DNA from: Ectocarpus siliculosus
Taxonomy: Eukaryota > Sar > Phaeophyceae > Ectocarpales > Ectocarpaceae
Assembly (NCBI GenBank): GCA_000310025.1
Contig: FN648069.1
Span: forward strand, 903,299 to 943,302
Direction of reading: 5' to 3'
DNA length: 40,004 nucleotides
Part shown: positions 32,001 to 39,493 of the stretch, one piece after another
How positions within the stretch are numbered: the first letter of the stretch is position 1
How the letters are laid out: every line of letters starts with the position of its first letter
Position numbers and translations under genes: made by a program
Notes under the pieces: model-generated
Databases searched by the model: none
What the model saw: the letters and a program-made list of their open reading frames with translations, nothing else
What the model was told of the DNA's origin: nothing

Positions 32001-33341
32001 CACAACGTGCGCCCTAAAGCTGGTGTCAGCGAGACGTTGGCCTATCCGAATCGAAACAGAGAAATTGTTTGGGCTGTTCGAGACTGACTGTTGCTGCTCT
32101 GCTCCTTCACGTTGTTTTCGTTTTTTTCCATACATGTCAGCGGGAAATTCGGCCTATCCGAATCGAACACAGATAATAAAATTCTGGGCTCTCCGAACCT
32201 GGCTATTGTTACGCTCACCTCCTTCATGCTGTTTTTGTTTTTCTTGTTATGACACAAACGAATGCATCTCTACGTATTAAATATCGTCTAAGGTCGGTTG
32301 ACAATGAATCCACGGCGTCAGCGAAGACTTCCTGTATTCATGTTTTGTTCTTTTATTACCCCACGCGATCGCACAGAGCACGACCCAGTACCGCGGCGAC
32401 GACACGCCGATCACGACGGCACTCGGTACATCGACAGAGGCAGAAGACTTCGTGAACGACTTCTTCGGCGGCGAGTACGAGTACAAAAACCGTTGGTGAG
32501 TAACACCAGGGGAGCCGAATAGTCCATGCCTTTTCGTGGTGCGTGTTTGCTCTGCTTGCTTGTCATCCAGAAATCCCAGAAAAGTAAGTTATAGAAGCAC
32601 ACGTGTAATGACCCGAAATATGTTTCATTTCATTAAACTTCTTGTTGTATCCATCTTCGTTGGTAACGTTTGTTGCTAAAACAACAAGTCAACTAGAAGA
32701 AATTGGTGCCGAGTGCAGGTTGGAAATTTCCTTTTGCCTTGACCGAAAGGAAGGTTGGTCTCTCCAACGAATATATTCTCAATACGACCACGATCTCATG
32801 GCATTTTTCCACACTTGCTTGTGTTCAACCAACATCGCTTGTGAAGAGTTGACCAATCGTCAACACGCCAGGCCCAACGTGGTTGTGAAAGCTAGAGCTT
32901 AGACATTGACAAGCAAGAGATACAAGCAAGGAGCAGAAACTTGTCTTCTGTTTTAGATAAAGAATGTTAAGCGTCAGTAGTTGTACCAAGGTGAGAGAGA
33001 AGGCGCAAATTGGTACAAGCACCACACTGACGAGATGTTCAGCGACTTCATAAACTCGAGGCTGACGGTGACGAGGAAACCGCCAAGTGAGGCTCGGGTT
33101 TACGGGACACGTGGAATCCCATGAAGATGCTTTCAATCACGACGGTACGACAAGTGTTCCGCACGTCCTCCCCCCGTCACGCCGCTTGAGACCGCCCCGG
33201 CAAATCATCTCATGCTCGGAAACTAACTGTGTTGTTCCGTTCTCTGGAAGGTTCGACGTGATGGGACTCGTCATCTTCATTCTCGCCGTACGCATGGGCT
33301 ACCTGTACGCACTCAAGAACGTCAGGCACCTCAACCGCTAG
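4258..33341 (+). CDS. ABCG: Full-size PDR-type ABCG transporter, 40 exons, 1,441 aa
   Basis: Predicted membrane ATP-driven exporter of the pleiotropic drug resistance type; substrate unknown. Exons (window coordinates): 4258-4335, 4869-4985, 5578-5718, 7565-7759, 8353-8445, 8885-8956, 9694-9759, 10861-11016, 11342-11450, 12022-12119, 12660-12719, 13342-13439, 13974-14151, 14687-14858, 15220-15281, 16002-16049, 17019-17129, 17642-17738, 18118-18194, 18665-18751, 19618-19752, 20324-20415, 20651-20757, 21197-21296, 21927-22014, 22413-22549, 22980-23037, 23544-23630, 24106-24235, 25276-25496, 25918-26004, 26601-26666, 27028-27141, 28034-28121, 28661-28794, 29352-29500, 30006-30063, 31105-31254, 32377-32495, 33251-33341. 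They sum to 4,326 nt, open to a TAG stop. All junctions are GT-AG except GC donors after exons 13 and 19. 27 of 39 introns are phase 0. The start ATG has G at -3 and +4; an in-frame upstream ATG at 4156 is an alternative. I am sure of the family and most exons; exon 1 and the 13/14 junction beside the N gap are least certain. Confidence 0.93.
6404..6576 (+). repeat. Tandem repeat, about 52 bp x 4, intron 3
   Basis: Four diverged copies of a unit with the core CCGGCTTCTTTCCTAGAGCT and TTCATTCTGACATG. The copies differ by substitutions and small indels. It lies wholly inside intron 3, away from splice sites, and has no coding potential. Confidence 0.8.
6810..7269. mobile_element. Composite foldback element, family A, nested or duplicated termini
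   Basis: Two direct copies of a terminus (GGAGAGATGGCACCCCC, CCGACTTTCAAAGCTCGATT) at about 6821-6990 face two inverted copies (AATCGAGCTTTGAAGGTCGG, CCATCTCTCCGCCTCGTACG) at about 7098-7265. The spacer of about 90 bp includes GGAAACATCTCGTCGAGG, related to the centre of the copy at 1208-1404. The arms also contain runs of TACCGTATACCGTACCG. The structure is a large imperfect palindrome in intron 3, best explained by a family A element whose ends were duplicated. Confidence 0.6.
8353..8445 (+). CDS. Exon 5 of the transporter (P-loop exon, original copy)
   Basis: 31 codons, phase 0/0, from [16 protein letters not shown] to GAPGSGK, between an AG acceptor (GTGCAG) and a GTGAAC donor. It joins exon 6 ([16 protein letters not shown]) to give an unbroken Walker A. 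A partial copy of its 3' end lies 218 bp downstream. Confidence 0.93.
8619..8663 (+). other. Duplicated P-loop segment, possible in-frame cassette exon
   Basis: This 45-nt stretch inside intron 5 reads [15 protein letters not shown]. It is preceded by an AG acceptor (AAATTCAG) and followed by GTGCCA, and it nearly matches the last 45 nt of exon 5, with mostly synonymous differences. The flanking intron is duplicated too (for example GCCTCGC... near 8531 and 8733, and CATTTCAGCCTGCT), so it arose by tandem duplication of about 200 bp. Its length is a multiple of three and both edges are phase 0, so inclusion, skipping or replacement of exon 5 would all keep frame. I do not expect it in the main transcript, because exon 5 to exon 6 alone gives the family consensus. 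Confidence 0.75.
10655..10885 (+). repeat. Approximately 100-bp tandem repeat running into exon 8
   Basis: Three diverged copies can be aligned. Shared blocks are GGGCCACCTCCGAAAATCATGTTAC and CGGAATGCCACATTCCGTCC..., the TCTTTGTTTGCC/CTGCG stretch, CACGCCGACG/CACGCCGGCC, the T-run, and finally GTCAGGCGGATCGCCACCTT, which is the true acceptor and first codons of exon 8. The middle copy has GTCAAGCGGAATGCC in place of the true acceptor, so its splice site is lost. The repeat thus spans a 3' splice junction. Confidence 0.65.
11451..11637 (+). repeat. Polypurine (GA-rich) tract, start of intron 9
   Basis: About 185 bp is almost purely G and A on the plus strand, built from GAGAGACAGAGA-like units with two G runs. 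It begins directly after the exon 9 donor. Long polypurine stretches can adopt triplex DNA (general knowledge); here that is only a possibility. Confidence 0.8.
11765..12005 (+). repeat. About 55-bp tandem repeat x 4, intron 9
   Basis: Units contain GGCGACAACGGTGTGTTGAG, TTGCTCGCGTGTG and CCCTAACACGAGCGATAGG. The last unit ends a few bases before the exon 10 acceptor. The motif GGACACGATAGGCGATAACG resembles exon 9 (AAGGACACGATCGTCGGCGA), so the array may have started from an exon 9 fragment, but the match is short. Confidence 0.7.
12741..13147 (+). repeat. Long GTC/GTT/GTG trinucleotide repeat, intron 11
   Basis: About 400 bp is almost entirely GTT, GTG, GTC and CTG triplets. It is the largest of several triplet tracts in this gene; others are at about 13757-13817, 15003-15033, 18013-18075, 19787-19880, 19994-20030, 20446-20466 and 28917-28965. 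Open frames across it (poly-Val, Leu, Cys or Trp) are artefacts of the repeat. Confidence 0.9.
14449..14548. other. Assembly gap (100 N) inside intron 13
   Basis: Exactly 100 N, the conventional placeholder for a gap of unknown size. It lies between exon 13 (ends ...SEGGKAIDQ) and exon 14 (starts [13 protein letters not shown]). The gene model closes in frame without any sequence from the gap. Confidence 0.98.
15003..15158 (-). mobile_element. SINE-like dispersed repeat with (AAC)n tail, copy 1 (intron 14)
   Basis: Read on the minus strand this is a body of about 120 bp followed by an (AAC)n tail; on the plus strand it appears as (GTT)n followed by ACCGTTCCGGTCTGCTCAG, TATCCGTACCGGTC and AAAGGGTACACATTTTCTA. 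The same order of blocks recurs at 19994-20145. A short non-coding body with a simple-sequence 3' tail is the layout of SINE retroposons. I did not find convincing RNA polymerase III boxes or target-site duplications. Confidence 0.55.
16531..16872. repeat. Approximately 53-bp tandem repeat x 5 plus one inverted copy, intron 16
   Basis: Five direct units of the form TTTCTGCTGTATCGGTAGCC...TTGTCCTGCCAAT are followed by an inverted copy (GGGCAGGACAAAACAAGGTA ... CGGTCACCGACGACACAGCG) at about 16817-16872. The last direct unit and the inverted copy would form a hairpin with arms of about 55 bp. The motif AACAACACCCGCA occurs in the loop (16790s) and again near 16926. The whole array is probably a foldback element with an amplified left arm. 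Confidence 0.75.
17262..17625 (+). repeat. 11-bp minisatellite, intron 17
   Basis: About 33 tandem copies of CCGTCGTGAAA with variants (CCGTTGTGAAA, ACGGTCGTGAA). The array ends about 15 bp before the exon 18 acceptor. Because 11 is not a multiple of three, all frames stay open, which produces spurious long ORFs on the minus strand. Confidence 0.92.
18185..18330 (+). repeat. Repeated GC donor segment interrupted by telomere repeats (exon 19/intron 19)
   Basis: The exon 19 donor is CAG/GCAAGAAGAACAGTAG. The same segment recurs as GGGCAAGAACAGTAGCAGCC and ACAGGCAAGACACG within the next 130 bp, each near CAGCCTTCAC. Between the first and second copies lies a block of nine or so TTAGGG units (18210-18262). 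The donor-proximal duplication and the telomere block are both seen directly; their order of origin is inference. Confidence 0.7.
18210..18262 (+). repeat. Interstitial telomere repeat (TTAGGG)n in intron 19
   Basis: About nine TTAGGG units with one shortened unit (GGTTGG). It starts 15 bp downstream of the exon 19 splice donor and is the largest telomere-like block in the window. Confidence 0.92.
19311..19530 (+). repeat. Five exact-length 44-bp units copying the exon 21 acceptor
   Basis: Unit starts are 19311, 19355, 19399, 19443 and 19487. Each unit reads GACGGGTTTTGTTCCCTTGC then AGGCGTTCCATGTGAACCC then TTCTA, with few changes. The block CTTGCAG/GCGTTCCATGTGAACCC is the same as the true exon 21 acceptor and first codons at 19611-19636. 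Units 2-5 keep the AG; unit 1 has CAACC instead. A degenerate unit (19531-19592) links the array to the real site. Confidence 0.92.
19994..20145 (-). mobile_element. SINE-like dispersed repeat with (AAC)n tail, copy 2 (intron 21)
   Basis: It has the same organisation as 15003-15158: on the plus strand (GTT)n, then AACCGTTCCGGTCTCCGCTC, CATCCGTACCGGTC and AGAAAGGGTACACAATTCTA. The two bodies are clearly homologous but diverged by substitutions and small indels. Confidence 0.55.
24362..24580 (+). repeat. Tandem duplication, about 120 bp, intron 29
   Basis: Two diverged copies share GTGGCACATGACCCACCTG/GTTACATGATCTACCCG, CGAGCAGCATGC and TTTGGATGGAATGAAG. Non-coding. Confidence 0.75.
25470..25726 (+). 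repeat. Exon 30 end and donor repeated three times
   Basis: The last codons of exon 30 and its donor (AACCTCATCTGCTACCTCCAG/GTTAAA, split here at the splice site) recur at 25582 (period 106 bp) as CTACCTCTAG/GTTAAA and at 25694 (period 112 bp) as CTACCTCCAG/GTCAAA. The intronic ACGAACAATGATGGGTTCC and GCTTGATAAAG blocks are repeated with the second copy. The first copy is the functional one, because only it is continuous with the coding frame. Confidence 0.85.
28217..28540. mobile_element. Inverted-repeat element, family B, copy 1 (intron 34)
   Basis: The left end has CAGCAGTTGTGGCCCGCAAG then TAAGAAAAAACG. The right side has TTTTTCGCAGGCCGCACTAC (28410s) and a second terminus TTATTCGCGAGCCGCAACTG (28516-28535). 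Internal blocks GCGAAAAATAAGAAAA and GTTGAGCCTCG are shared with the element at 38590-39139. It has no coding capacity and is probably a MITE. Confidence 0.5.
30308..30530 (+). repeat. Tandem duplication, about 110 bp, intron 37
   Basis: Two copies share CCAGCGCTGCATGTTGCG/CCAGCGCTACTGCACGTGTTGCG, GGCCGTCGAGCTCCC/GGCCGTCGAGCTCTC and CCCACTGACGCTGGGGT/CCCGCTGACATTTGGGT. Further downstream, 30930-31075 is a second, shorter duplication (GCAGACGAGCTGCTTG, CAGACGGCA) in the same intron. Confidence 0.8.
30743..30914. mobile_element. Foldback (MITE-like) element, family A, copy 2 (intron 37)
   Basis: The left end is GATACCACACCCCCTGGACC then GATTGTCAAAGCTC. The right end is GAGCTTTGAGAATCGATCGG then GGGCGTGTGGTGCC, an imperfect inverted repeat of about 34 bp. 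The centre has GGAAAGCTCTCGACGA and GTCGCCGTTTTCGGC, shared in reverse complement with the element at 1208-1404. Confidence 0.7.
32040..32255 (+). repeat. Tandem duplication, about 112 bp, intron 38
   Basis: Two copies begin GCCTATCCGAATCGAA and share GGGCTGTTCGAGA/GGGCTCTCCGAAC, CTCCTTCACGTTGTTTTCG/CTCCTTCATGCTGTTTTTG. Non-coding. Confidence 0.8.
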
Positions 33342-35761
33342 AAGAATACGGTGTGATATGGGAGAGAAGAACACATACATACACGCAGCTTAGGGATTAG
33401 ATGGGTAACGCTTTTAACGTGTGCAGCACTGTGAGGGTGGGGAGGGGCGTAGCATCAACGCGCATCACTGGGGGTCCTAAAGTAGTCGGGGGCGCAGAGA
33501 AAACGGCAGTGCTGCGGGTGGTGACGAAAGTGTTGTTTAGCGAAAACCAAGGACCCCGACACTTGGGGTCCCCGATTCGAGACGCGTGATATTCGGCCGA
33601 ATCTCGACGAGTCACGTCTCTACAGTATCGTTTTCGGGATTTGTCTAGTAGCATTGTGTGTTTTTCGATTGGTTCAGGAACCTTTACTTGTTCGCGAGTG
33701 TGGGAGCTTGGACTCGTAGCAGTAAGATAGAAGTAGTTCGTTTCTATTTGCTCGTGTTCACCGAAGAAGAGGCGCGAGCTGCACAATACGGTATAAGGAT
33801 CTTAGTCTTACGTTAGTTAGGGGGTCGGATTGATGTCGGTCTATCAGGTCAGGACGCACGCGGCACACATACGCTGAGCAGGCAAGCGAACTCTATTTTA
33901 CATTTTACATTTACTGCATGTCGATTTCGGGGGTGGCGGTTTTCTGTGGGGGATTTCGAGCTGGGCTAGTAGCACACATAGCAGCGTTTGTTTCCCGTCG
34001 ACCGCTGGGGGCGAGTACGTAGCACTTGGGATGGCGTGAAGGAGGCGTTGACACGGTAGTGCCAAGGAATTCGAAATTTACTCGCGCCGGAGAGTGCATA
34101 TCAGCGCATCGGGGAAACAAATGTTGGTTGTAGACATAATTTAGTGTGTGTCGCGTGGCGGGCACTCTTGCTCTATTATAGCTCTCCCGTACATCTTTTG
34201 ATTGAGGCGTGGTTGTTGCAATCTATTTTCGGGACTGCAACGGCCATGGGTGTGCTGCTGTAGGTTGTTGGGTTTCATGTACTCCGGAGTAAGAGTTTTT
34301 ATCTCTGTGCATGTAGTCAATGTTGTCGGTCGGACGAGTTTTCGACGCGTTCTTTGTCTATTGGTCCAGTCCTCTCAAACATGCGAACCCGCGGGAAACA
34401 ATTTACCGCGCAAAGCCATCAATTCGTCCGGGTCATTCCACCCGTACTCAACTCAAAGAACATGGTATATCAACACAGAGGACACACCGGCCCTGTGTTT
34501 TTGCCGTTGGAACCAGTTGGCAAAAAAATGCATGTTTTATGCAGCGTGCGTGTACTGCGTACGTGCAGTGTACAGCAGTTATCCCGTACACGCCATTGTT
34601 GGTCTACTACTACAGTCTACTTTAGATCTAGTCTCTCCTTGAAGGGAAAAAAGCGATCTAGAGCCCACTTCCAGCCGCATAGAGGGGGCCAATCGCATGG
34701 TACTTGTACTAGAAGAGGTGATGTTCACGCACGTACTTTGAGCGGGTGTTCCCTTGATGGGTGTGTAAAACCGTTTGTTTGTAACTACCGTACCGTGACC
34801 GGCACATCAACTTGGAGCTTGGGCTCCGATGTAATGGGTACGGGGTGTTGATATTTCCCGAGCCTAGTGCTGCTGGGCAAGCATGGCTGACCAAGCACGG
34901 CTGACTGACCAGGTTGACAAGAATGAAGAAATGGTGACAGTCGTTTATTTGGTTACCCTCGTAGTCAAGCAACAGGGAAAGAGAGAGCACCAGGTGCCAC
35001 ACAAACACCGAAGCGCCCCAGCAAACAGTCGCAACAATTCCACCGTCGTAAAGACGCATATCCGCAACTCGGACATGTGCGTGTTGCTTCATCACAGGAA
35101 GGCTGAGAGGTGCCTGTCAACGGGCCAAGTTGTGTCGTAGGGACCACAGTGCATGTGCTAGTTTCGCATCAAAATGAACGCCACGATATGAGATACCGAA
35201 TGAACCTCACACCCGTTCGCTGCGACGACGGAAGTGCACCAGAATATCAACATCCAAGGAACTCCAGCCAACACGTGCAAATGATACATGAAGCCTCATT
35301 GCTCACGGAGAAAGAAAACTAGCACACATATACAAGTTATAGCCTAAAACTGAGCGTTTGGCGTATCTTTTCGTGATGCAGCGCCTCCGCACAGATACAG
35401 CCGTCCCCGCATATGACGTTCTTCTTGTCCATTAGTACCATCTCTGTCGCTTGTTGGTCTGGAAATATGCCGGGGAAGGCCAAAGGGTGGCGGGGAGGGG
35501 TCACGTACAAAGCGTGTTCTCGCTCGAGATAATGTCCTTCGTGGGCGAGCTCGTAACAACACACAGGAGCGCTCACGTTGTTGGGTGCTCGTGCCTTGAA
35601 AGCAGCGGGGCGTGAATGATCAGAACTCTTGCGGGGCGCCAATGTATCGGATGGATGGGGGGGCTTAAAAATCGCAAACAATCGCATGGGTGACTTACCC
35701 AGCTGTTGACCAACGAAAAAGTGACGGCCGGAACCCGATCATCGCGGCAATGATCGCTGAC
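33342..35761. other. Intergenic region downstream of the transporter
   Basis: I recognise no gene here. Open frames on both strands (for example minus 33397-33786 and minus 35337-35687) have no family signature. A short perfect hairpin (GGACCCC...GGGGTCC) is at about 33549-33570. The 3' UTR of the transporter must start at 33342; I could not place a polyadenylation site. Confidence 0.5.
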
Positions 35762-37963
35762 TCACGAACCTTGCTCCCACCAACCGATATTATTGAAAGA
35801 CTCCATGAGCGCACGGGACGTTGGCCTGTTGTCCGTATCCCCGGCCCAGCATTTCTTCGCGAGATCAAACCCATCAGCTTCGGCATCATCAGGGAACTTT
35901 GGTCTGTCTCCCCGCAAAACCGAGCACATGAGATCCAGAGGGCGCGTCTTGTTCGCCCACGGCAGCCCCGTCGTGGTGATTTCTCACACCGCCACTCCGA
36001 AGCTGTAAACGTCGCTCTTGTAGGTACTCATGCTGCCGTTTAGAACCTAGAGGCATGAAGAACCATGCCCCCCATTTTTGTCAGCGGCAATGCTGTCAGG
36101 GACACGGGTGCAATGGCACACGGGCCATATGGGCCATTCCCGTAAACATGGACAGTGTGAGGGCTTCGAAGCCGAGCCATGGCGTCCAGCTCTTTGTAAA
36201 ACGCCTTGCGTTGGCGTGCTTCGCTCCGGGTCAACGGTGCCGGCTCGCCCGCATCGTCGTCGTCAATTCCCGCGAGAACATGCTTGATGGGTAGCACCTG
36301 GGGTCGCAAGGCAAACGATGGTTAAGAAGGGGAGCCACTTCATTCCATCTAGTCGGGGCGCAAGCAGTTCAAAGCGAGTTCACCTGTCCTTCCGTGTTCA
36401 TGGTGGACATGTGGTGGAGAATGTGCGGCTTACAAGAGCTGCGAACGCTGCAGACTTCAAACGACTACCAAGAGTTCAGGAAAGGAAGCGGTGGAAACGA
36501 GGCATTCACCATTGGGAAGTAGGAGGACGGTCGGAGAGGGTTGAGGTGGTGTATTTTTTCGGTTCACGCCACGCAAATGATGAGTGAGTCCGGAAATACC
36601 AGCGGTGCACCCCCAAAAAATAACGAGGGGGCACAATAGCCCGGAGCTCGGCAAACACAGGAGAGGTATCTCGACCTCTCTGAGCGCGAGTTGCTGAGAG
36701 CCAACGTGGCAAAATGTATATTTCACTAATCGGCCATGGAATGATGAAGCAGCCCCACATCCGTGCCTTGCACGCAACGTTTCGACCGAGGTAGTCGCCG
36801 ATGTAGACCGCGCCGAAACCACCTCGCCCCAGCAGCTCGTCCGAGATCACGACTGCGTCCTTACGAATTTCGTCCTGGTCAAGCTTACGCTGTCGCCTCG
36901 CGCGGCGGCTTTCAGCTCAGCGGCGGCTTTCAGCCGCCGAATCTGCCGGGTCAAAACCAACGGTTTGGGTAGCGTGCGAAAGACGACGTCCATCCGCCAA
37001 TCAACCACAGATTCGTTGGGAGGGATACTATATCCCACGATTTCCAAGAAGCACCCCAGAAAGGTGTCTGGCGACTGAAAAGAGCTCTAGGTGTGCCTCG
37101 TGGGTGCGGTGGAAATCACCAGGTGAGACCGATCATGCTTTCTTCGTGCCAATCTTGCCCGGTCAATCCTGGGCCGCTCCCTTCCGGTCCGGTTCGCAGC
37201 CCTCCGACAATGCGCGCCTGCATCCCAAACTGCACCAAGAGTTTGGTAATCGGCCGTGGGTTACTATGGGAGGCAGCGGTTGTTCGAACACGGCGATTGT
37301 TCAGCAAAAGAACGGTAGGGCGTGATCTTGTATTGGTTGTGGGGGACCGTCAAGAAGGACATCGACAAACAAACCCTCTGATGAAGTGAAAACCGCCATT
37401 GGGACGTCTGGTCGCACGGCAAAGCTGCTGCTCCCAATAACGTCGCACAAGTTGCGAGCATCGCACACGTCACGAAAATACTCCAGATCAAACCCACGCC
37501 CGCCCCCCCCCCATTTTGAAAGAACCCCCGTGCCCACTGCAAACGAGCAAGCAACACTAAATAGGCGCGCCAATACCACCCCAGCATCACAATCCTCACA
37601 TTCGAGCGCAAGACAGCACTGTCGATGGCTGCGTTCGCCTCCTCTTCGCGGCGCTTAAAGATGGACGACACAAGGACCTCAATATGTTGTGATGAGGTCC
37701 GTCAGACCGGGGATAGCCTCGCGAAAGTCTTCGAAAACATGGCACTCTGCCCCGCCCTTCGAGTCACCACCCTGGCACGCAGGGTTGCGAGAGAGGTACC
37801 GTGACACATGTGGAATATCTTGAAGTGATGATGTACACTCCATTCCCGTAAAGCTTTCAAGTTATACAGTAGTAGTACGGTCGAAACACGAAATCGAAAG
37901 TGGAAGATACAACCAACCTACGAGCACCAAACAAAACAGTAAAACGGCCTTCAATCCCGCCAT
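35762..37963 (-). pseudogene. Decayed receptor-like (TKL-type) protein kinase
   Basis: Fragments occur in kinase order on the minus strand. A possible signal-peptide exon (MAGLKAVLLFCLVL, 37963-37922) is followed by a Cys-containing stretch (YLSRNPACQGGDSKGGAEC) and hydrophobic stretches near 37600. Next comes DELLGRGGFGAVYIGDYLGR NVACK, the glycine loop and VACK Lys, ending near 36767 at a GC donor. Then RQRKAFYKELDAMARLRSPH TVHVYG (helix C, about 36220-36140), and finally STYKSDVYSFGVAV-stop-EI and CWAGDTDNRPT (about 36030-35780). Damage seen: TGA where kinases have Trp in 'DVYSFGVxVWEI', a TAG/frameshift at the expected 'APEVLNGS', a frameshift just before the glycine loop, and no HRD or DFG segment. 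The family call is firm; the upstream extent and single-gene linkage are inference. Confidence 0.65.
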
Positions 37964-38280
37964 CTCACCTCACCAAACACCTCGACTGCACTCTCAAGCA
38001 AGGTGATAATCGAGCGGCATTTGCCAGCCTCTCGTCGATCGTTCTAGCGTTGTCACGGCTGTTGGACACTGGCTTGACAATGGTTGCCATCAACGTTGCT
38101 GCCTCGCTGACCCCCGGAACCGAGCTCCTTCTTCGTGACCCCCATCGTTGCAGAAACCACACCACAAACGCCTGACGATGAGCCTTGATCCGTTTCTGAA
38201 GGAGCTCCCCCGGCACTGGCACTCACAGAGGACTTCGGACTGCAAGAAAACACACACGCACACACAACCTGACGGTTAAC

Positions 38281-38534
38281 GCTACACTGGTGGCCAGAGG
38301 GGCAGGTTGGGCACGAACTACAACCTGGGGGGGGAGGTTGGGAGGCCGAGTTCGACCTTGAACCCATTTTTTCTTCAGGCTTGCAGCCCGCCGTGTTGAT
38401 TGCAATAACGCCACTATCCAAGATGCGGGATACCTTGCACGCTTTGGGCTGCAACCTCCCTACAACCTCCACCCCCCCAGGTTGTAGTTGGTGCCCCAAC
38501 CTACGCACAACCTGCCTCTGGCCACCCGTGTAAA
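38281..38534. mobile_element. Inverted-repeat element, family C (MITE-like)
   Basis: The left arm has ACACTGGTGGCCAGAGGGGC, AGGTTGGGCACGAACTACAA and CCTGGGGGGGGAGGTTG. The right arm, in reverse complement, has ACACGGGTGGCCAGAGGCAG, GGCACCAACTACAACC and TGGGGGGGTGGAGGTTG. The arms are about 65 bp, the whole about 255 bp, and no protein is encoded. The repeated CAACCT motif makes it easy to recognise. Cys-rich translations across it are by-products. Confidence 0.75.
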
Positions 38535-38589
38535 CAAATTGCAGTTGAAAAGCCAGTGACCCCAGCAACGTGGATTTCAAGCTCGACTA

Positions 38590-39139
38590 CTCTGTACAGC
38601 AGTACGGGCCCGCAATCAAGAAAAATTCCGTTGAGAAAAAAAGGCTCAACTTTTTACGAAAAATAAGAAAATAGGACTAAGAAACACAGCTCAATCTCGG
38701 CCACAACATACGAAACGTCCCAATAAGAAACATGATTATGCGTTACCCCCCAATACATGAGAAACAAGGGTTGCTGGGGGAGCGTATGAAATTAAAAACG
38801 TTCCGCTGCTGCTCCTTCCGTGCTCCTACTCCCCCCGTACCTAGCTGGAGAGTGATTATTGGCGCTGCCCCCCCCACCTCCTCGCTATTTAGCTACTCGA
38901 CGCCTCCGCGGGCTGCTTTACCCACTGCTGCATGCATGTTTGGTGTTGCTGTATGCATTGTCTTAGCCAGAAATTAAAGAAAATGAGAAAAAACAGCATC
39001 AGGAGGATGCGACAGTCCAAAGGAATAAGACATGCCTTCAAGAAAATGGACGACTTTGGCTGGTCCTTCGACGCAAAGTAAGGGATTGAGCCTCGTCCGG
39101 ATTTTGACATTTCTTATCTCCGGGCCCGTACTGTAGTAC
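38590..39139. mobile_element. Inverted-repeat element, family B, copy 2
   Basis: The left end is TGTACAGCAGTACGGGCCCG then CAATCAAGAAAAATTCC. The right end in reverse complement is TGTACTACAGTACGGGCCCG then GAGATAAGAAATG. GGCTCAACTTTTTACG and ACGAAAAATAAGAAAATAGG match the element in intron 34 (28217-28540). About 550 bp and non-coding. Confidence 0.6.
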
Positions 39140-39151
39140 AAAGTGCTGCAT

Positions 39152-39493
39152 ACAGAAGCCGAAATCAAAACATTAGACTAGTCAGCGCTCAAAGTTAGTC
39201 GTGGGGTTCGTGAGCCCCGTCACTTTCACTTCCGAGGAGGACGACTCCTCTTGCCAGCGCTACTATCCGTCCAATCTTTATTTCGCTTCATATCACTCGC
39301 CACTCACGTCCTGCAGAATGTTCCAGGGTCCACGAACCCTTCCGTCACCCATACTCTGGCCGAGAGTATCCATGGTCTCAGGAAAAAAACACTTCAAAGT
39401 GTCCAGCCTGGGTCTCGAGCCCACGACTAACAATTAAAGAAGCCGAAATCACACCACGCTGACTAGTCTAATGGTTTGATTTCGGCTTCTTTA
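39152..39493. mobile_element. Inverted-repeat element with terminal AGAAGCCGAAATCA
   Basis: The left arm reads AGAAGCCGAAATCAAAACAT then TAGACTAGTCAGCG. The right arm, in reverse complement, reads AAGAAGCCGAAATCAAACCA then TTAGACTAGTCAGCG. The right arm is itself a 17-bp perfect hairpin (TAAAGAAGCCGAAATCA at about 39436 facing TGATTTCGGCTTCTTTA at about 39476). Both arms also carry a GTTAGTCGTGGG block next to a TCGTGAGCCCC/TCGAGACCCA stretch. It is a foldback transposon or derivative. Confidence 0.55.

Larger units (their letters stand above)
26601..33341 (+). other. Transporter exons 32-40: transmembrane domain 2 and C-terminus (residues 1120-1441)
   Basis: Exon 32 ([11 protein letters not shown]) matches the 'DFAxIYxxSxL' connecting helix. 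Exons 33-34 lead into [20 protein letters not shown] and the first helix of TMD2. Exon 35 has [18 protein letters not shown] and ends with ERIVFYREQ, the PDR 'ERxVFYRE' motif. Exon 36 ([20 protein letters not shown]) and exons 37-38 ([36 protein letters not shown]) carry further helices and the conserved 'F.G.....IP..W.W..Y.NP..Y' motif. Exon 39 ([11 protein letters not shown]) is the last extracellular loop. Exon 40 ([20 protein letters not shown]) is the final helix and ends in a TAG stop. Confidence 0.92.

Noticed and set aside
35337-35687. 116-codon minus-strand ORF as the C-terminus of the kinase
   Set aside because: No recognisable motif, and the kinase piece ends in a TGA at 35762-35764; linkage is unsupported.
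38053-38580. Cys-rich minus-strand ORF (CSSCPTCPSGHQC) as an ectodomain of the kinase
   Set aside because: Its Cys-rich part is the translation of the inverted-repeat element 38281-38534, so it is not evidence for a receptor ectodomain.
39410-39440. tRNA gene suggested by GGGTCTCGAGCCCA (T-arm-like)
   Set aside because: No matching acceptor stem, D arm or anticodon arm could be placed; the stretch is part of the inverted-repeat element.
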